Shown: in pieces, positions 52,922 to 62,055 of the stretch
Numbering within the stretch: the first letter of the stretch is position 1
How the letters are laid out: each line of letters begins with the position of its first letter
Assembly (NCBI GenBank): GCA_964450715.1
Contig: CAYVFC010000032.1
Location: 1 to 63,678 of the forward strand
Reading direction: 5' to 3'
Length of the DNA: 63,678 nucleotides
From: CAYVFC01 sp964450715
Lineage (GTDB): Bacteria; Myxococcota_A; Polyangia; Polyangiales; JAFGIB01
Notes under the pieces: model-generated
Told to the model about the DNA's origin: nothing
Database searches by the model: none
The model's input: only the letters and a program-made list of their open reading frames with translations
Program-made: the position numbers and the translations under genes

Positions 52922-54034
52922 ATGAAAACCATAGGCATCGATCTCGGGACGACGAACACGGTGATGGCGGTCGACGCCAACGTCATCCACCACGCGTCCG
53001 ACGCCGGGAGCTCGTCGATCGTGCCCTCGGTGGTAGCCTTTCCCCCCAGCGGGGCCATCCTGGTGGGCAAGAGCGCTAAGGTCAGGAGGGCCATCGATCC
53101 GCGCAACACCGTGTTCTCCTCCAAGCGCCTGATGGGACAGCGCTGGCACTCCTATCTCACCTCCAGGTTTCGCAAGCAGTATCCCTTCGATCTGGTAGAG
53201 GTGGACGACTGCCCCGCGTTTCGCACCCGCGCCGGCACCTTCTCGCCGGCCGAGATCGGCTCCAGGGTGATGGGGTATATGTTCGGGATTCATGCCATCG
53301 ATCCGACCCAGTTCAACGCGGTGATCACCGTGCCGGCGGCCTTTGAGCAGGAGGCCAGGGAGGCGACGGTCGACGCGGGACGGCGCGCCGGTCTGAACCG
53401 CGTGGTCACCGTGGAGGAGCCGGTGGCCACGGCCAGGGCCTACATCACCATGCGCAGCGAGAGCCACCGGCACGTGGCGATCTACGATCTGGGCGGGGGC
53501 ACCTTCGATATCGCCATCATCGACTGCTCGACCGATCCCGTGCAGGTCATCTGCCACGAGGGCGATCCCTACCTGGGCGGCGACGATATCGACCAGACGG
53601 TGGCCGACTGGGCGGCGGGCGAGATCGTGGAGCGGTTCGGCTGGGACATGCGGACCGACGCGGAGGTGATGGATCGGCTGACGGTGCAGTGCGAACGCGC
53701 CAAGATCCGCCTCTGCTTCGCCGCGCAGACGCGCATCGAGCTCTCCCAGATCGATCCGGCGGCGCCCATGGCGGGCAGCAGCGTGGTGCTGACGCGGGAC
53801 ACGCTGGAGGAACTGAGCCGCGACCTGGTCAAGCGCACCTTTGCCATCTGCGACCAGGTGTTGCGCGCCTCTTCGCTTTCGGCCGGCGACATCGACGCCG
53901 TTTTTCTGGCGGGTGGCGCCACCCTGATGCCGGCCGTGCGCAAGGGGGTGCACCAGTATTTCGACAAGCTGCCGCGCTGCGAGTTCGACCCCATGGAAGT
54001 CGTCAGCATCGGCGCCTCCCTCTCCTCCCCCTAA
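52922..54034 (+). CDS. Hsp70/DnaK-family ATPase domain without substrate-binding domain
   Basis: A 370-residue protein that stops where DnaK's nucleotide-binding domain ends. The family motifs are intact: phosphate-1 IGIDLGTTNTV, NAVITVPAAFEQEAREAT, phosphate-2 IYDLGGGTFDIAI, and adenosine AVFLAGGATLMPAVRKGV. The C-terminal 270 residues of DnaK (linker VLLLD and peptide-binding domain) are missing, so it is not a normal chaperone. Similar NBD-only proteins are actin/Hsp70-like ATPases that act in assembly or signalling. Its partner is likely the PilZ protein encoded just upstream. GAGG lies before the ATG. Confidence 0.88.
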   Translation: MKTIGIDLGTTNTVMAVDANVIHHASDAGSSSIVPSVVAFPPSGAILVGKSAKVRRAIDPRNTVFSSKRLMGQRWHSYLTSRFRKQYPFDLVEVDDCPAFRTRAGTFSPAEIGSRVMGYMFGIHAIDPTQFNAVITVPAAFEQEAREATVDAGRRAGLNRVVTVEEPVATARAYITMRSESHRHVAIYDLGGGTFDIAIIDCSTDPVQVICHEGDPYLGGDDIDQTVADWAAGEIVERFGWDMRTDAEVMDRLTVQCERAKIRLCFAAQTRIELSQIDPAAPMAGSSVVLTRDTLEELSRDLVKRTFAICDQVLRASSLSAGDIDAVFLAGGATLMPAVRKGVHQYFDKLPRCEFDPMEVVSIGASLSSP

Positions 54035-54064
54035 CCCCCTTGTGCCCCCCCTCGTGCCCCCTCC

Positions 54065-54205
54065 GGGTCACCGGAACCGCGCGCCCGGGATTATCAGGCG
54101 ACGTTTCACCCGGCACCCGCGTCTGGAACGTCACCTGCGCGCGGTTCCGGTGACCCCGCGTACGCCCCCTCGGAAGGGAGATATGGAAAAATGTGCGGGG
54201 TCACC
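54065..54205. repeat. 20-bp inverted repeat and REP-like palindromes
   Basis: GGGTCACCGGAACCGCGCGC (54065-54084) is perfectly inverse-repeated at 54137-54156, with a 6-bp inner stem, GACGTT/AACGTC. Just right of it is a REP-like GGGGTCACCCC (about 54197-54207) preceded by GAAAAATGTGC. The region lies between convergent genes and may terminate both. Confidence 0.65.
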
Positions 54206-54233
54206 CCCTCCACGGCGCTCAACGCTGGAAGCC

Positions 54234-56147
54234 TTACTTGGTGCCCCGCGGGGGTCGAGTGCGCGTCTTGAACCAGGGGCGGTAGCGCTTCATGCGCTCG
54301 CGGTCGGCCGCCTTCGCGCGGCGCTTGCAGGTGGCCCGTTCCTTCGAGCCCTCGGGCGCGCCCCAGCGTACCTCGATGCAGTCGTTGGGGTGATAGCCGA
54401 CCTCCAGCGCCTCGGCCCGGTCGCAGACCTGTTGCAGGCTGAGCTTCTGCTCGGAGCCGTCGCTGCGGAGATAGGTGAGGAAGCGGGAACCGAGCTCCTT
54501 GGCCAGCTTTTGCCGTAGCGCCCCGGTCGTCTCCGCCGTCGCGCTCTTCTTCAGCCCGTAGGCCTCCGGTCGTCTGGCGACCTTGTCCGGGAAACCGACC
54601 ACCGTGTCTATGGAGATCAAAAGACGCATGTCCCGCGACGGCGTCGAATAATCCTCCCACGGTCCCTTGGTCTCGAAGATGGCATATCCCTCGGGCATCT
54701 GCACCGGCGCAAATCCGCTCTCCGCCACGTAGCGCACGCCGTTGCCCACCGCGATCACCCTCCGGTTGACGGTCTCCTGTAGGGCGTCGACCAGGCTGAC
54801 CAGGCGCAGGAACGGATCCAGGGGCCTGGGATTGATGATGGCCTCCACCCGGTCGTAGAACTCCTCGCGGCCGCCGCGGTACTGCTGCAAGCTGAAGGGG
54901 GCGAACTCGGCGTGGTCCCCGAGCTCGCGGTTGCTGAGCGCGGTGAGCTGCCCACTTTGACGGTCGTATACCAGGGGGCGGAAATGCTTGAAACCGGCCC
55001 CCACGTCCCGCGTGCTCGGATCGAAGAGAAACGAGCCGCGCCAGAACCGGCGGCGGCCCACCGTTCCGTCGGGCTGGGCCTCGGCCGCCATCAGGATCCC
55101 GTAGCCCTGCCGCTGGTCGCGCGGTTGCGGATACCAGCGGGTGACGACCATGATGTGGCCGTACGGATCGGCGAAGACGGTACCGGGTGCCAGCGAGGCG
55201 CGTTCCAGGCCTACCGGATACAGATCGGTATTATCGTCCTCCGGGTGGGTTCGGCCGCTGGAGGAGTGGACGCCCGAGGCCACCCTACGGCCCGCGAAGT
55301 AGGCGAAGGCCGGGATCTCGTCCGGCTTGCGGGCCTGGTCCAGGTTGCTGTTGAGATCGCCGCAGGTCGGAGGCCGGTTCTTGCGCCCGCGGGAGCAGCG
55401 GCGGAAGGCAAAGGGCAGCCGCAGCTTCCAGGCGAAGTAGGCACGCAGCGTATAGGGCAGGTCGGCACAGTCCGGCGACAGCTCGATGGCGCTCTCCTCG
55501 TCCAAACCCAGGTGGCCGTGGAGCAGGTTTCGCTCCGCATCGCGCAGCACGTCGTGTAGGTTGGTCCAGGTGCGCTCGTCGTCGGCCGGATAATCGAAGA
55601 GCTGCTCGACGAAGGCGGACCAGAGATTCTCGGTATCGCGCTCCCAGGCCCACCGGTTGTCCCAAACGGGATTGCCGGACGGCGGTGTTCCGTCGGCCAC
55701 GTCGTCCCGCGCTTCCGCTACCTTTGCATCCCGTACCCGGATCTTCTTGCAGGCCAGGATACGGCTTCCGTCGCCCAGCACTGCGGTCCACACGCCTTTG
55801 CTCGGCTCGTCCACCCGTGTCCACCTGGTGAAGGGCGGGCCTCCCAGCGCGCGTTCCTTCGCGGATACGGCCTTTCCGCTCGGATCGAAGAGGCGCAGCC
55901 CGGCGGGCCTCGGATCCCGCGAGCCGGTGGCGATCACCCGCAAGAACCCCCTCGTGTGGGGGCGGCGGGGGGAGTGGAAGATGCGCAGCTCGAGCGAGTC
56001 GCGGCAGCTTTCGGCTTCGGGCGGCGCCAGCGGCGGTGCTTCGCGCAGTTGCTCCGCGACCGGCGGTCCGGCTTCGGGCTGGCTGCTGGCGAGCGTGACC
56101 GCTGCCGCGGCGGAGAACAGGAGAGGTGAGATCAAGGGGATAAGCAC
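54234..56147 (-). CDS. Large secreted protein, candidate papain-fold (NlpC/P60-like) hydrolase
   Basis: A 637-residue exported protein of no certain family. A signal peptide (about 1-22) is followed by a beta-rich domain (about 50-138). The central domain contains SPDCADLPYTLRAYFAWKL (Cys227) and, about 100 residues later, DPYGHIMVVTRW (His331). This Cys-helix and His-strand pair is the layout of NlpC/P60 and transglutaminase-like cysteine peptidases that cleave cell-wall peptides or form crosslinks. A long C-terminal part ends very basic (KRRAKAADRERMKRYRPWF). GTG start; the gene 78 bases upstream may be co-transcribed. The enzyme assignment is inference only. Confidence 0.6.
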   Translation of the reverse strand: MLIPLISPLLFSAAAAVTLASSQPEAGPPVAEQLREAPPLAPPEAESCRDSLELRIFHSPRRPHTRGFLRVIATGSRDPRPAGLRLFDPSGKAVSAKERALGGPPFTRWTRVDEPSKGVWTAVLGDGSRILACKKIRVRDAKVAEARDDVADGTPPSGNPVWDNRWAWERDTENLWSAFVEQLFDYPADDERTWTNLHDVLRDAERNLLHGHLGLDEESAIELSPDCADLPYTLRAYFAWKLRLPFAFRRCSRGRKNRPPTCGDLNSNLDQARKPDEIPAFAYFAGRRVASGVHSSSGRTHPEDDNTDLYPVGLERASLAPGTVFADPYGHIMVVTRWYPQPRDQRQGYGILMAAEAQPDGTVGRRRFWRGSFLFDPSTRDVGAGFKHFRPLVYDRQSGQLTALSNRELGDHAEFAPFSLQQYRGGREEFYDRVEAIINPRPLDPFLRLVSLVDALQETVNRRVIAVGNGVRYVAESGFAPVQMPEGYAIFETKGPWEDYSTPSRDMRLLISIDTVVGFPDKVARRPEAYGLKKSATAETTGALRQKLAKELGSRFLTYLRSDGSEQKLSLQQVCDRAEALEVGYHPNDCIEVRWGAPEGSKERATCKRRAKAADRERMKRYRPWFKTRTRPPRGTK

Positions 56148-56225
56148 TCTATTTAGGTTGAGAACCGGGCCCTGCCCGGTCGGGATCGCGCGGCGGAAGC
56201 TCGCCCGGGGCTCCGCCTCGTCGCG

Positions 56226-56786
56226 TTACGGCTTGACCTTGCGGCAGGCCAGAGAAGCGCCCTCGCTGGCCTGTCGCGCGGCCTTGACCAGCTCGCGGTT
56301 GGCGTAGTCGTCCGGGACCATGTCGGCGGCGAGCCGGGCCTTGGCCGCCGTTTCCCGGGCAGCATCCCGCGCGCGGCGGGCCGCTTGCAGCTTTTCCTCC
56401 AGCTCCGAGGCGTCCTTTCTCGACTGGGCGTTGTCGAACTTGACGGCCCTGCACTCCTCGTCCTCGCGACAGGCCTGGTCGTAGGCGTACTGGTAGGCGC
56501 GCTGCCAGGCGCCGCTGCCGCGGTCGTAGCGCTGGTCGGCCTTGACCTTGGCGATGTCGGAGACGCGCTTCTCCATGTCGAGCGCCAGCGCGGCCGCGGT
56601 GTTGCGCTGGGTCTTCTTCGCCTCGGCGTGAGCGGACTCGAGCGCGGTGACATAGGCCTGCCAGGCAGCCTCCGCCTGCTGCTGGGCCTGCGCGCACTGC
56701 TGTTTCGCATCCTCGCAACCGGGCGCGGTGAGCAGGGCCAGCAGCAGTAGAAGGGCGACGGCCAATGGCACGGGGCGAGCGGACAT
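56226..56786 (-). CDS. Helical lipoprotein
   Basis: A 186-residue lipoprotein with lipobox LTAPGC. The remainder is Ala/Gln/Glu/Lys-rich helix with heptads (CAQAQQQAEAAWQAYVTAL, RKDASELEEKLQAARRARDA), so probably a periplasmic coiled coil, with four more cysteines that could pair. No family recognised. The start ATG lies after a triple ACGCT repeat and without a ribosome site. It precedes the candidate papain-fold gene on the same strand. Confidence 0.65.
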   Translation of the reverse strand: MSARPVPLAVALLLLLALLTAPGCEDAKQQCAQAQQQAEAAWQAYVTALESAHAEAKKTQRNTAAALALDMEKRVSDIAKVKADQRYDRGSGAWQRAYQYAYDQACREDEECRAVKFDNAQSRKDASELEEKLQAARRARDAARETAAKARLAADMVPDDYANRELVKAARQASEGASLACRKVKP

Positions 56787-57033
56787 GGTGGAGCGTAGCG
56801 TAGCGTCTAAAGCGACGATTTACGAGAGCGGGTTGTCGCGGAAACCGGTTCGCCCGTTGCATGAAGGCGGTTCCGCCGGAATCCAATCCGTTGTACGAAC
56901 AGAACATGCATGACGAAAGAGCCCATTTTGAACCCCCTCCCGCTTTCGTTTGGGCGGGGCGGCGCGGTCCGCGGCTCCGAATCGCGCTCGCAACAAGACC
57001 GGACTCGGTCGGTCAGCCACCGGCGCAGCCCGC

Positions 57034-57061
57034 GCCGCCGCGCTCCGAAATGCTCGGTCCG
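57034..57061 (+). repeat. Dispersed 28-bp repeat upstream of acyltransferase-3 gene
   Basis: Matches 18902-18929 (upstream of guaA) with one change. It ends 10 bases before the ATG at 57072. The rest of the gap 56787-57033 shows no gene. Confidence 0.6.
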
Positions 57062-57071
57062 GGGGTTCGAA

Positions 57072-58106
57072 ATGGACTCTAGGGGTAGGTGGTACGAGAT
57101 CGATGTTCTCAAGGCCTTCTGCATCCTGGCGGTGGTCTATATCCACTCCATCAGCACCTCGATGGCGGCCCGCCACCCGCTGGGGGAGTTTCTGGGGCAC
57201 TGGACGCGTTTCGCCGTGCCGGGGCTGCTCTTCGCCGCGGGCTTTCTCTTCCGCAAGTCGGAGATCGGCAGCGGGCGGCTCTCGGTCAAGTTGTTGCAGC
57301 GGATCGTCCCCCCCTACCTGGTATGGTCCCTGACCATCCTGGCCCTGGGGCTGTCCGATACCCGTCCCTCCCTAGCGCGCATGAGCCTCGGGCAGGTGGG
57401 CTACGATCTGCTCACCGGTCACGCGGTGAGCATTTTCTACTTCGTATTCCTCATCGGCTACCTCTATGCGTTTTCTTTCCTCCTGCGGTTTTGTCGGGCC
57501 GGCTTCGCCTGGGGGTTATGGCTGGCCTTCGTGCTGCTGACGCTGCTGTTCTACCTGAATCCCTTTCTCTTCTTGCCCGACTACCTCTATCGACTCGCGC
57601 CGCCCAAGCCGGAGGACTTCTTCTTCGTGATCATGCGTCATCCTTTCGTCTACGCGGTTTTCTACCTATCGGGCTGGGTCTTCTCCCTGAGCTACGCCTC
57701 GATACGGGCGTTTCTGCAAAGGCGAGCGGTCGCGGTGCTGGTGCTGGCCGCCGTTGCCGATGTCGTCGTGCTGTACGCGCTCATCCGAGCCTCGGGCTTC
57801 TCCCCCGTGCAGCTGCTTATCCAGCTTCACGTGGTGCTCATGATCGTCCTGTTGCTGGTCGTGGGCATCGTGGGATTCCCCCTCCGGCCGGCCGTGGAGT
57901 TCCTGAGCCGCAATACCTACGGCGTGTTTCTCATCCATCTGCCCTTCGTGCGCGGCTTCCAGGGCCTTTTCCCTCAGCTGACCTGGGATTTTTCCGCCCC
58001 GCACTCGGTCGGAGCCTGGAGCGCGGGGGTCGCGGGCAGCTTGCTGGTAGTCGTCCTGGCCAGGCTCGTGGTCGGGAAGTACTCGCCATACCTGGTCGGC
58101 TCCTGA
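57072..58106 (+). CDS. Acyltransferase-3 family membrane protein
   Basis: A 344-residue integral membrane protein with about ten hydrophobic spans. The start WYEIDVLKAFCILAVVYIHS carries the family's first conserved His region (R..D..K...I..VV..H). The family transfers acetyl or other acyl groups to sugars, peptidoglycan or lipopolysaccharide. The C-terminal FLSRNTYGVFLIHLPFVRGF block, with the second His, is also typical. The frame is open upstream to 56910, but the ATG at 57072 gives the normal N-terminus. The acceptor is unknown. It is convergent with the Hsp15-like gene. Confidence 0.88.
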   Translation: MDSRGRWYEIDVLKAFCILAVVYIHSISTSMAARHPLGEFLGHWTRFAVPGLLFAAGFLFRKSEIGSGRLSVKLLQRIVPPYLVWSLTILALGLSDTRPSLARMSLGQVGYDLLTGHAVSIFYFVFLIGYLYAFSFLLRFCRAGFAWGLWLAFVLLTLLFYLNPFLFLPDYLYRLAPPKPEDFFFVIMRHPFVYAVFYLSGWVFSLSYASIRAFLQRRAVAVLVLAAVADVVVLYALIRASGFSPVQLLIQLHVVLMIVLLLVVGIVGFPLRPAVEFLSRNTYGVFLIHLPFVRGFQGLFPQLTWDFSAPHSVGAWSAGVAGSLLVVVLARLVVGKYSPYLVGS

Positions 58107-58112
58107 AAGCCG

Positions 58113-58140
58113 GTTTTTCGGGATGGATTGGCCGCCGTCG
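58113..58140 (+). repeat. Identical second copy of the 28-bp dispersed element
   Basis: All 28 bases match 18326-18353. It sits 7 bases after the stop codon of the acyltransferase gene and ends 14 bases before the stop of the convergent S4 gene, the same setting as the guaB/smr copy. Confidence 0.75.
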
Positions 58141-58153
58141 TCTCGGGCACCGT

Positions 58154-58573
58154 TTAGTCGGAAGAACGGCCGGTGAACCGGGTGATCTGGCGGCGCTCCT
58201 TCTTGTTGGGCCTGCCCTCCGAGCGTGGATCGGGCCGCCCGGCTCTTTCCGCCGCCAGCTGAATGCGGAGCAACTCCCTGCGGGCAATGCTCTGCTCGGC
58301 CTCCTCGTACAGGAGCCTGGCCTCGGGCGCGGGCCTACGCTTGTCGTTCAGGCGCAGCACGGTAACGACGTATTCGAAGGGGCCGCGGCGGATCCTCAGC
58401 TCGTCGCCTACCCGCACCTGCCGGGCCGGCTTGACCCGCTGGCCGCCGAGCTGCACCCGTCCGCCGCTGACCGCCTTGATGGCGCTGCTGCGGGTCTTGA
58501 AAAAACGGGCCGCCCAGAGCCACTTGTCCAACCTCAGCTCTGCCGGTTCGGCCTTTTCGCGCTTTTCTGGCAC
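58154..58573 (-). CDS. hslR: S4-domain RNA-binding protein (Hsp15/HslR-like)
   Basis: Hsp15 binds stalled 50S ribosomes carrying nascent chains. The 139-residue protein has the S4 domain RLDKWLWAARFFKTRSSAIK, AVSGGRVQLGGQRVKPARQV, VGDELRIRRGPFEYVVTVL at about 12-85, followed by a basic C-terminal helix (ARRELLRIQLAAERAGRPDP). Length and motifs fit Hsp15 (133 residues in E. coli). The frame extends to 58747 with unlike sequence; GTG 58573 (VPEKREKAEPAELRLDKW) is preferred, but no strong ribosome site is seen. Confidence 0.88.
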   Translation of the reverse strand: MPEKREKAEPAELRLDKWLWAARFFKTRSSAIKAVSGGRVQLGGQRVKPARQVRVGDELRIRRGPFEYVVTVLRLNDKRRPAPEARLLYEEAEQSIARRELLRIQLAAERAGRPDPRSEGRPNKKERRQITRFTGRSSD

Positions 58574-58765
58574 CTTCGCTCTGCGGGTTTCTGGAAAATA
58601 CAAGGGAATGATACAGGAATTTCGACCGATATCGGACCAGAGGGCCACAGACTGACGGTAGTGGTTCGGACGAAGGGTTTCGTGTACAATTATTGATCTG
58701 CTCGGGTCTGATCCTCCGATCGGGGCGGACGGGTAGCCGTCTACCAAAGGCCTGGATGTCCTACA

Positions 58766-60385
58766 GTGCTTTCCTTCGACAGAAATGCATTCAGCTCGGT
58801 TCTGCTGCCGTTCGCGGCACTACTATTCGTCTGCTGTAATCCGTACGATCCGAGCCGCATCCAGTGGTCTCCGTTGGGCGCCGTGGACTCAGGCATGGAC
58901 GGCGCCGTCCGGCGCGCGGATGCGGGCAAGGCAGAGGATGACACCGACGCCGGTGATGACGAGGACGCGGGTGACACCCCGATCCAGGCCTGTTTTCCCA
59001 ATCCGAACGATGACGGAACCTGTCCCGAGATCTGCCCCGAGCGCTGTGATGGCGAGGACAACGACTGCGACGGCGATACGGACGAGCAAGAGGCCGCCGA
59101 GTCCTGCGAGCTGCCCCGCGCGATGGCCGGTTGTGTGGAAGCGGTCTGCGTGGTTTTGGGGTGCGAGGGGCTTTACGGCGACTGCGACGACGACCCGGTG
59201 AACGGATGCGAGAGACTGCTGGACAGCGACGATAATTGCGGGGGATGCGGCGAACGGTGCGGCGAGCTCGACCACGCGGCCGAGGTGGGCTGCCTGCAAG
59301 GGGTCTGTAGCCCGCTGGTCTGCGAGCCCGGGTTCGACAGCTGCGACGGAGAGCCGGGAAACGGTTGCGAGGCGACGCTCAATACGCTCGAGCACTGCGG
59401 GGGCTGCCACATCGAGTGCACGGGCTCCTCCTGCGCGGGCGGCATCTGTTCTCAGCTCGACTGCGGGGATGGGCTGGCCGACTGCGACGGCGACGTGGGC
59501 AACGGCTGCGAGGTATCGCTGAGCTCGGTGACCGACTGCGGCGCCTGCGGCAACGCCTGTGCCACGGCCAACGCCACGGCCGTGTGCAACGAGGGCGAGT
59601 GCGAGTTCGTGCAGTGCAAGCCGGGATTCGACGACTGCGACGGGAACAAGGCGAACGGCTGCGAGACCTCGCTCAGCACGCTCTCGGACTGCGGCGAATG
59701 CGAGAAGGTGTGCACGGTGCAGGGAGGCGAGCCCTCCTGCGCGGGCGGCATCTGCACGGCGGCTTCCTGCGCCGACGGCTTTGCCGATTGCGACAGCGAG
59801 ATCGGGAACGGCTGCGAGACGTCGCTGCGGACGCTGGACGATTGCGGGGTGTGCGGTCAGCCCTGCGGCCCTTATCCCAACCTGGAGGTGACCTGCGACG
59901 AGGGGTTCTGCGACGTGCTGGATTGCGAGCAGGGGTACGAGGACTGCGACGACGACCCCTTGACGGGTTGCGAGAGCATGCTCAAGGACAGCCAGAACTG
60001 CGGCGAGTGCGGGACGCCTTGCGGCTATACCAATGCCAACGCCTCCTGCTCGACCGGCCAGTGCGAGTTCATCGCCTGTAGCGCCGGGTGGGGAGACTGC
60101 GACACCGACCTGGCGGACGGCTGCGAGATCCCGCTGACCACCAAGAGCGACTGCGGCATCTGCGGCCGTTCCTGTGCGGCCTCCACGGAATCGACCATCG
60201 TTTCCTGCACCGACGGCGATTGCCTGGAAACCCCCTGCCCCTCCAATACGGGTAATTGCGACGGCGACGAATCCAACGGCTGCGAGACCTCGCTCACCAG
60301 CGACAACAACTGCGGCAGTTGTGGCAACCGCTGCACACTTGGCATGGGGTGCTGCTCCAGCGGGTCCTGTTTCTGGGGGTGTTGA
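58766..60385 (+). CDS. Cysteine-rich repeat lipoprotein, copy 1
   Basis: A 539-residue predicted lipoprotein (signal ends LLFVCC). An acidic Asp/Gly/Ala stretch (residues about 40-75) is followed by a MopE-like CDGEDNDCDGDTDEQ. Then come about nine 45-residue repeats of the pattern C..G..DCD.....NGCE..L.....CG.CG..C......C..G.C. The C-terminus is CCSSGSCFWGC. The cysteines would pair within repeats in the oxidising outer environment; the Asp clusters may bind calcium. It starts at GTG. The next gene is a paralogue 55 bases downstream, so the two form an operon. No enzyme domain. Confidence 0.85.
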   Translation: MLSFDRNAFSSVLLPFAALLFVCCNPYDPSRIQWSPLGAVDSGMDGAVRRADAGKAEDDTDAGDDEDAGDTPIQACFPNPNDDGTCPEICPERCDGEDNDCDGDTDEQEAAESCELPRAMAGCVEAVCVVLGCEGLYGDCDDDPVNGCERLLDSDDNCGGCGERCGELDHAAEVGCLQGVCSPLVCEPGFDSCDGEPGNGCEATLNTLEHCGGCHIECTGSSCAGGICSQLDCGDGLADCDGDVGNGCEVSLSSVTDCGACGNACATANATAVCNEGECEFVQCKPGFDDCDGNKANGCETSLSTLSDCGECEKVCTVQGGEPSCAGGICTAASCADGFADCDSEIGNGCETSLRTLDDCGVCGQPCGPYPNLEVTCDEGFCDVLDCEQGYEDCDDDPLTGCESMLKDSQNCGECGTPCGYTNANASCSTGQCEFIACSAGWGDCDTDLADGCEIPLTTKSDCGICGRSCAASTESTIVSCTDGDCLETPCPSNTGNCDGDESNGCETSLTSDNNCGSCGNRCTLGMGCCSSGSCFWGC

Positions 60386-60440
60386 GGAGTCGCCGCCGAG
60401 TCGCCGTCGAGGTAGAATAGAATTACTGCGCGAGGTATTG

Positions 60441-62039
60441 GTGTTTCGCGGATCAGGCCGGCTTTCGAGTTCGTTTCTCCCTACGTCGCTCGTACTGGTA
60501 TGCGTGCTGGCCGGCTGTAAGGTCTACGATCCGAGCCTGCTCGACTTCGGCCCCAATATCGGCGGCAGGGGCGGCTCATCGGGCGCAAGCGGTAGCGGGA
60601 GCGGCGGGGGCGACTCCGGCGGGGGCGGAGGCGCTGACGCGGGAGATATTACCGAGTGCGAGCCCAACCCGGGCGACGACGACTGCCCCGAGATCTGCCC
60701 GGAGATCTGCGACGGCGAGGACAACGATTGCGACGGGCGGGTGGACGAGCAGGGCGCGGAGGACTGGTGCATATTGGAACGCGCCACCGCCAGGTGTGTG
60801 GCCGGCCGGTGCGTGGTGGATACCTGCGAGACCGGCTACGGCAACTGTAACGAAAGCCCCGACGACGGCTGCGAGAAGAGGCTCGATACCCTGGACGATT
60901 GCGGCGCCTGCGGCACTGCCTGCGAACGGGGAGCGCACGTGCTGGAGACCACCTGCGAGGGGGGCGTCTGCGCGGCGGGCAGGTGCGAGCTCGGTTACGG
61001 GGACTGCGACGACGAAGCGGGCAACGGCTGCGAGGTGATACTGAATACCCTGGACAACTGCGGGGGATGCGATGTCGATTGCCAGCGCGCCTCGTGCGCC
61101 GGCGGCTTCTGCTCGGATGAGGAGTGCGAGGCCGGGTTAGCCGACTGCGACCGGAATCCGGACAATGGCTGCGAGACCGCGCTCAACACCTCCACCGACT
61201 GCGTGATCTGCGGCAAGGGCTGCGAGTTCGAGAACGCTTTTTCGAGCTGCGAGAGCGGCTCGTGCGAGCTCGTCGATTGCAAGACCGGGTTCGGCGACTG
61301 CAACGACGAGAAGGGGGACGGCTGCGAGACCAAGCTCGATACTCAGAGCGATTGCGGTCGTTGCGGGCTGGCGTGCTCGCGCGGTTCCTGCGCCGGAGGG
61401 GCCTGTACGGCCCAGCAGTGCGACGACGGGTGGGCCGACTGCGACGGGGACGGCTCCAACGGTTGCGAGACCGCGCTTAATACTTTGGACGATTGCGGCT
61501 TCTGCAACGCCGAATGCGAGCCCATAGGGGGGATGCCGGTCACCTGCGAGAGGGGCGTGTGCGAGATCGAGCAGTGCGATCCAGGATTCTTCGACTGCGA
61601 CGGGGATCCGCTGAACGGCTGCGAGAGCGAGCTCAGGGATAGCCTGAACTGCGGGCAATGCGGGGAGGCCTGTAACATTCCCAACGCTACCGCCTCGTGC
61701 GCCACGGGCCAGTGCGCGTTCGCCGAATGTGTCGATGGCTGGGGCGACTGCAACGACGACACCGGGGACGGTTGCGAGACCTCGCTCGACACCCTCAGCG
61801 ACTGTGGGCAGTGCGGTAGGACGTGCCAGGGCTCGACCGCCACGTCGATCGTCGCTTGCGAGAACGGCGCATGCGTCGAAGCGATCCAGTGCGATCCGGG
61901 CTACGGCAACTGCGACGGCAGCCCGGCCAATGGCTGCGAGGCGAGACTAAATACCAAAGAGAACTGCGGCTCCTGCGGTACCAACTGTCCGTTCTTCTGT
62001 TGCCTGGGCGCCACCTGTACCCCTTGGCCGTGCGGATAG
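60441..62039 (+). CDS. Cysteine-rich repeat lipoprotein, copy 2
   Basis: A 532-residue paralogue of the preceding protein. The lipobox is VLAGC, followed by KVYDPSLL, like the NPYDPSRI of copy 1. A Gly/Ser-rich linker (GGRGGSSGASGSGSGGG), the MopE-like CDGEDNDCDGRVDEQ and about nine cysteine repeats follow, ending CCLGATCTPWPCG. It starts at GTG 60441 with GAGG at 6 bases; the open frame extends further upstream over the end of copy 1. Repeats within and between copies are similar but not identical, so the duplication is old. Confidence 0.85.
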   Translation: MFRGSGRLSSSFLPTSLVLVCVLAGCKVYDPSLLDFGPNIGGRGGSSGASGSGSGGGDSGGGGGADAGDITECEPNPGDDDCPEICPEICDGEDNDCDGRVDEQGAEDWCILERATARCVAGRCVVDTCETGYGNCNESPDDGCEKRLDTLDDCGACGTACERGAHVLETTCEGGVCAAGRCELGYGDCDDEAGNGCEVILNTLDNCGGCDVDCQRASCAGGFCSDEECEAGLADCDRNPDNGCETALNTSTDCVICGKGCEFENAFSSCESGSCELVDCKTGFGDCNDEKGDGCETKLDTQSDCGRCGLACSRGSCAGGACTAQQCDDGWADCDGDGSNGCETALNTLDDCGFCNAECEPIGGMPVTCERGVCEIEQCDPGFFDCDGDPLNGCESELRDSLNCGQCGEACNIPNATASCATGQCAFAECVDGWGDCNDDTGDGCETSLDTLSDCGQCGRTCQGSTATSIVACENGACVEAIQCDPGYGNCDGSPANGCEARLNTKENCGSCGTNCPFFCCLGATCTPWPCG

Positions 62040-62055
62040 CGCGCTGCCCGTAGGG

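Noticed and set aside
57089..58696. 535-residue plus-strand frame
   Set aside because: It is the shadow of the acyltransferase-3 gene and of the minus-strand S4 gene; the composition is Arg/Gly/Pro-rich without any motif.
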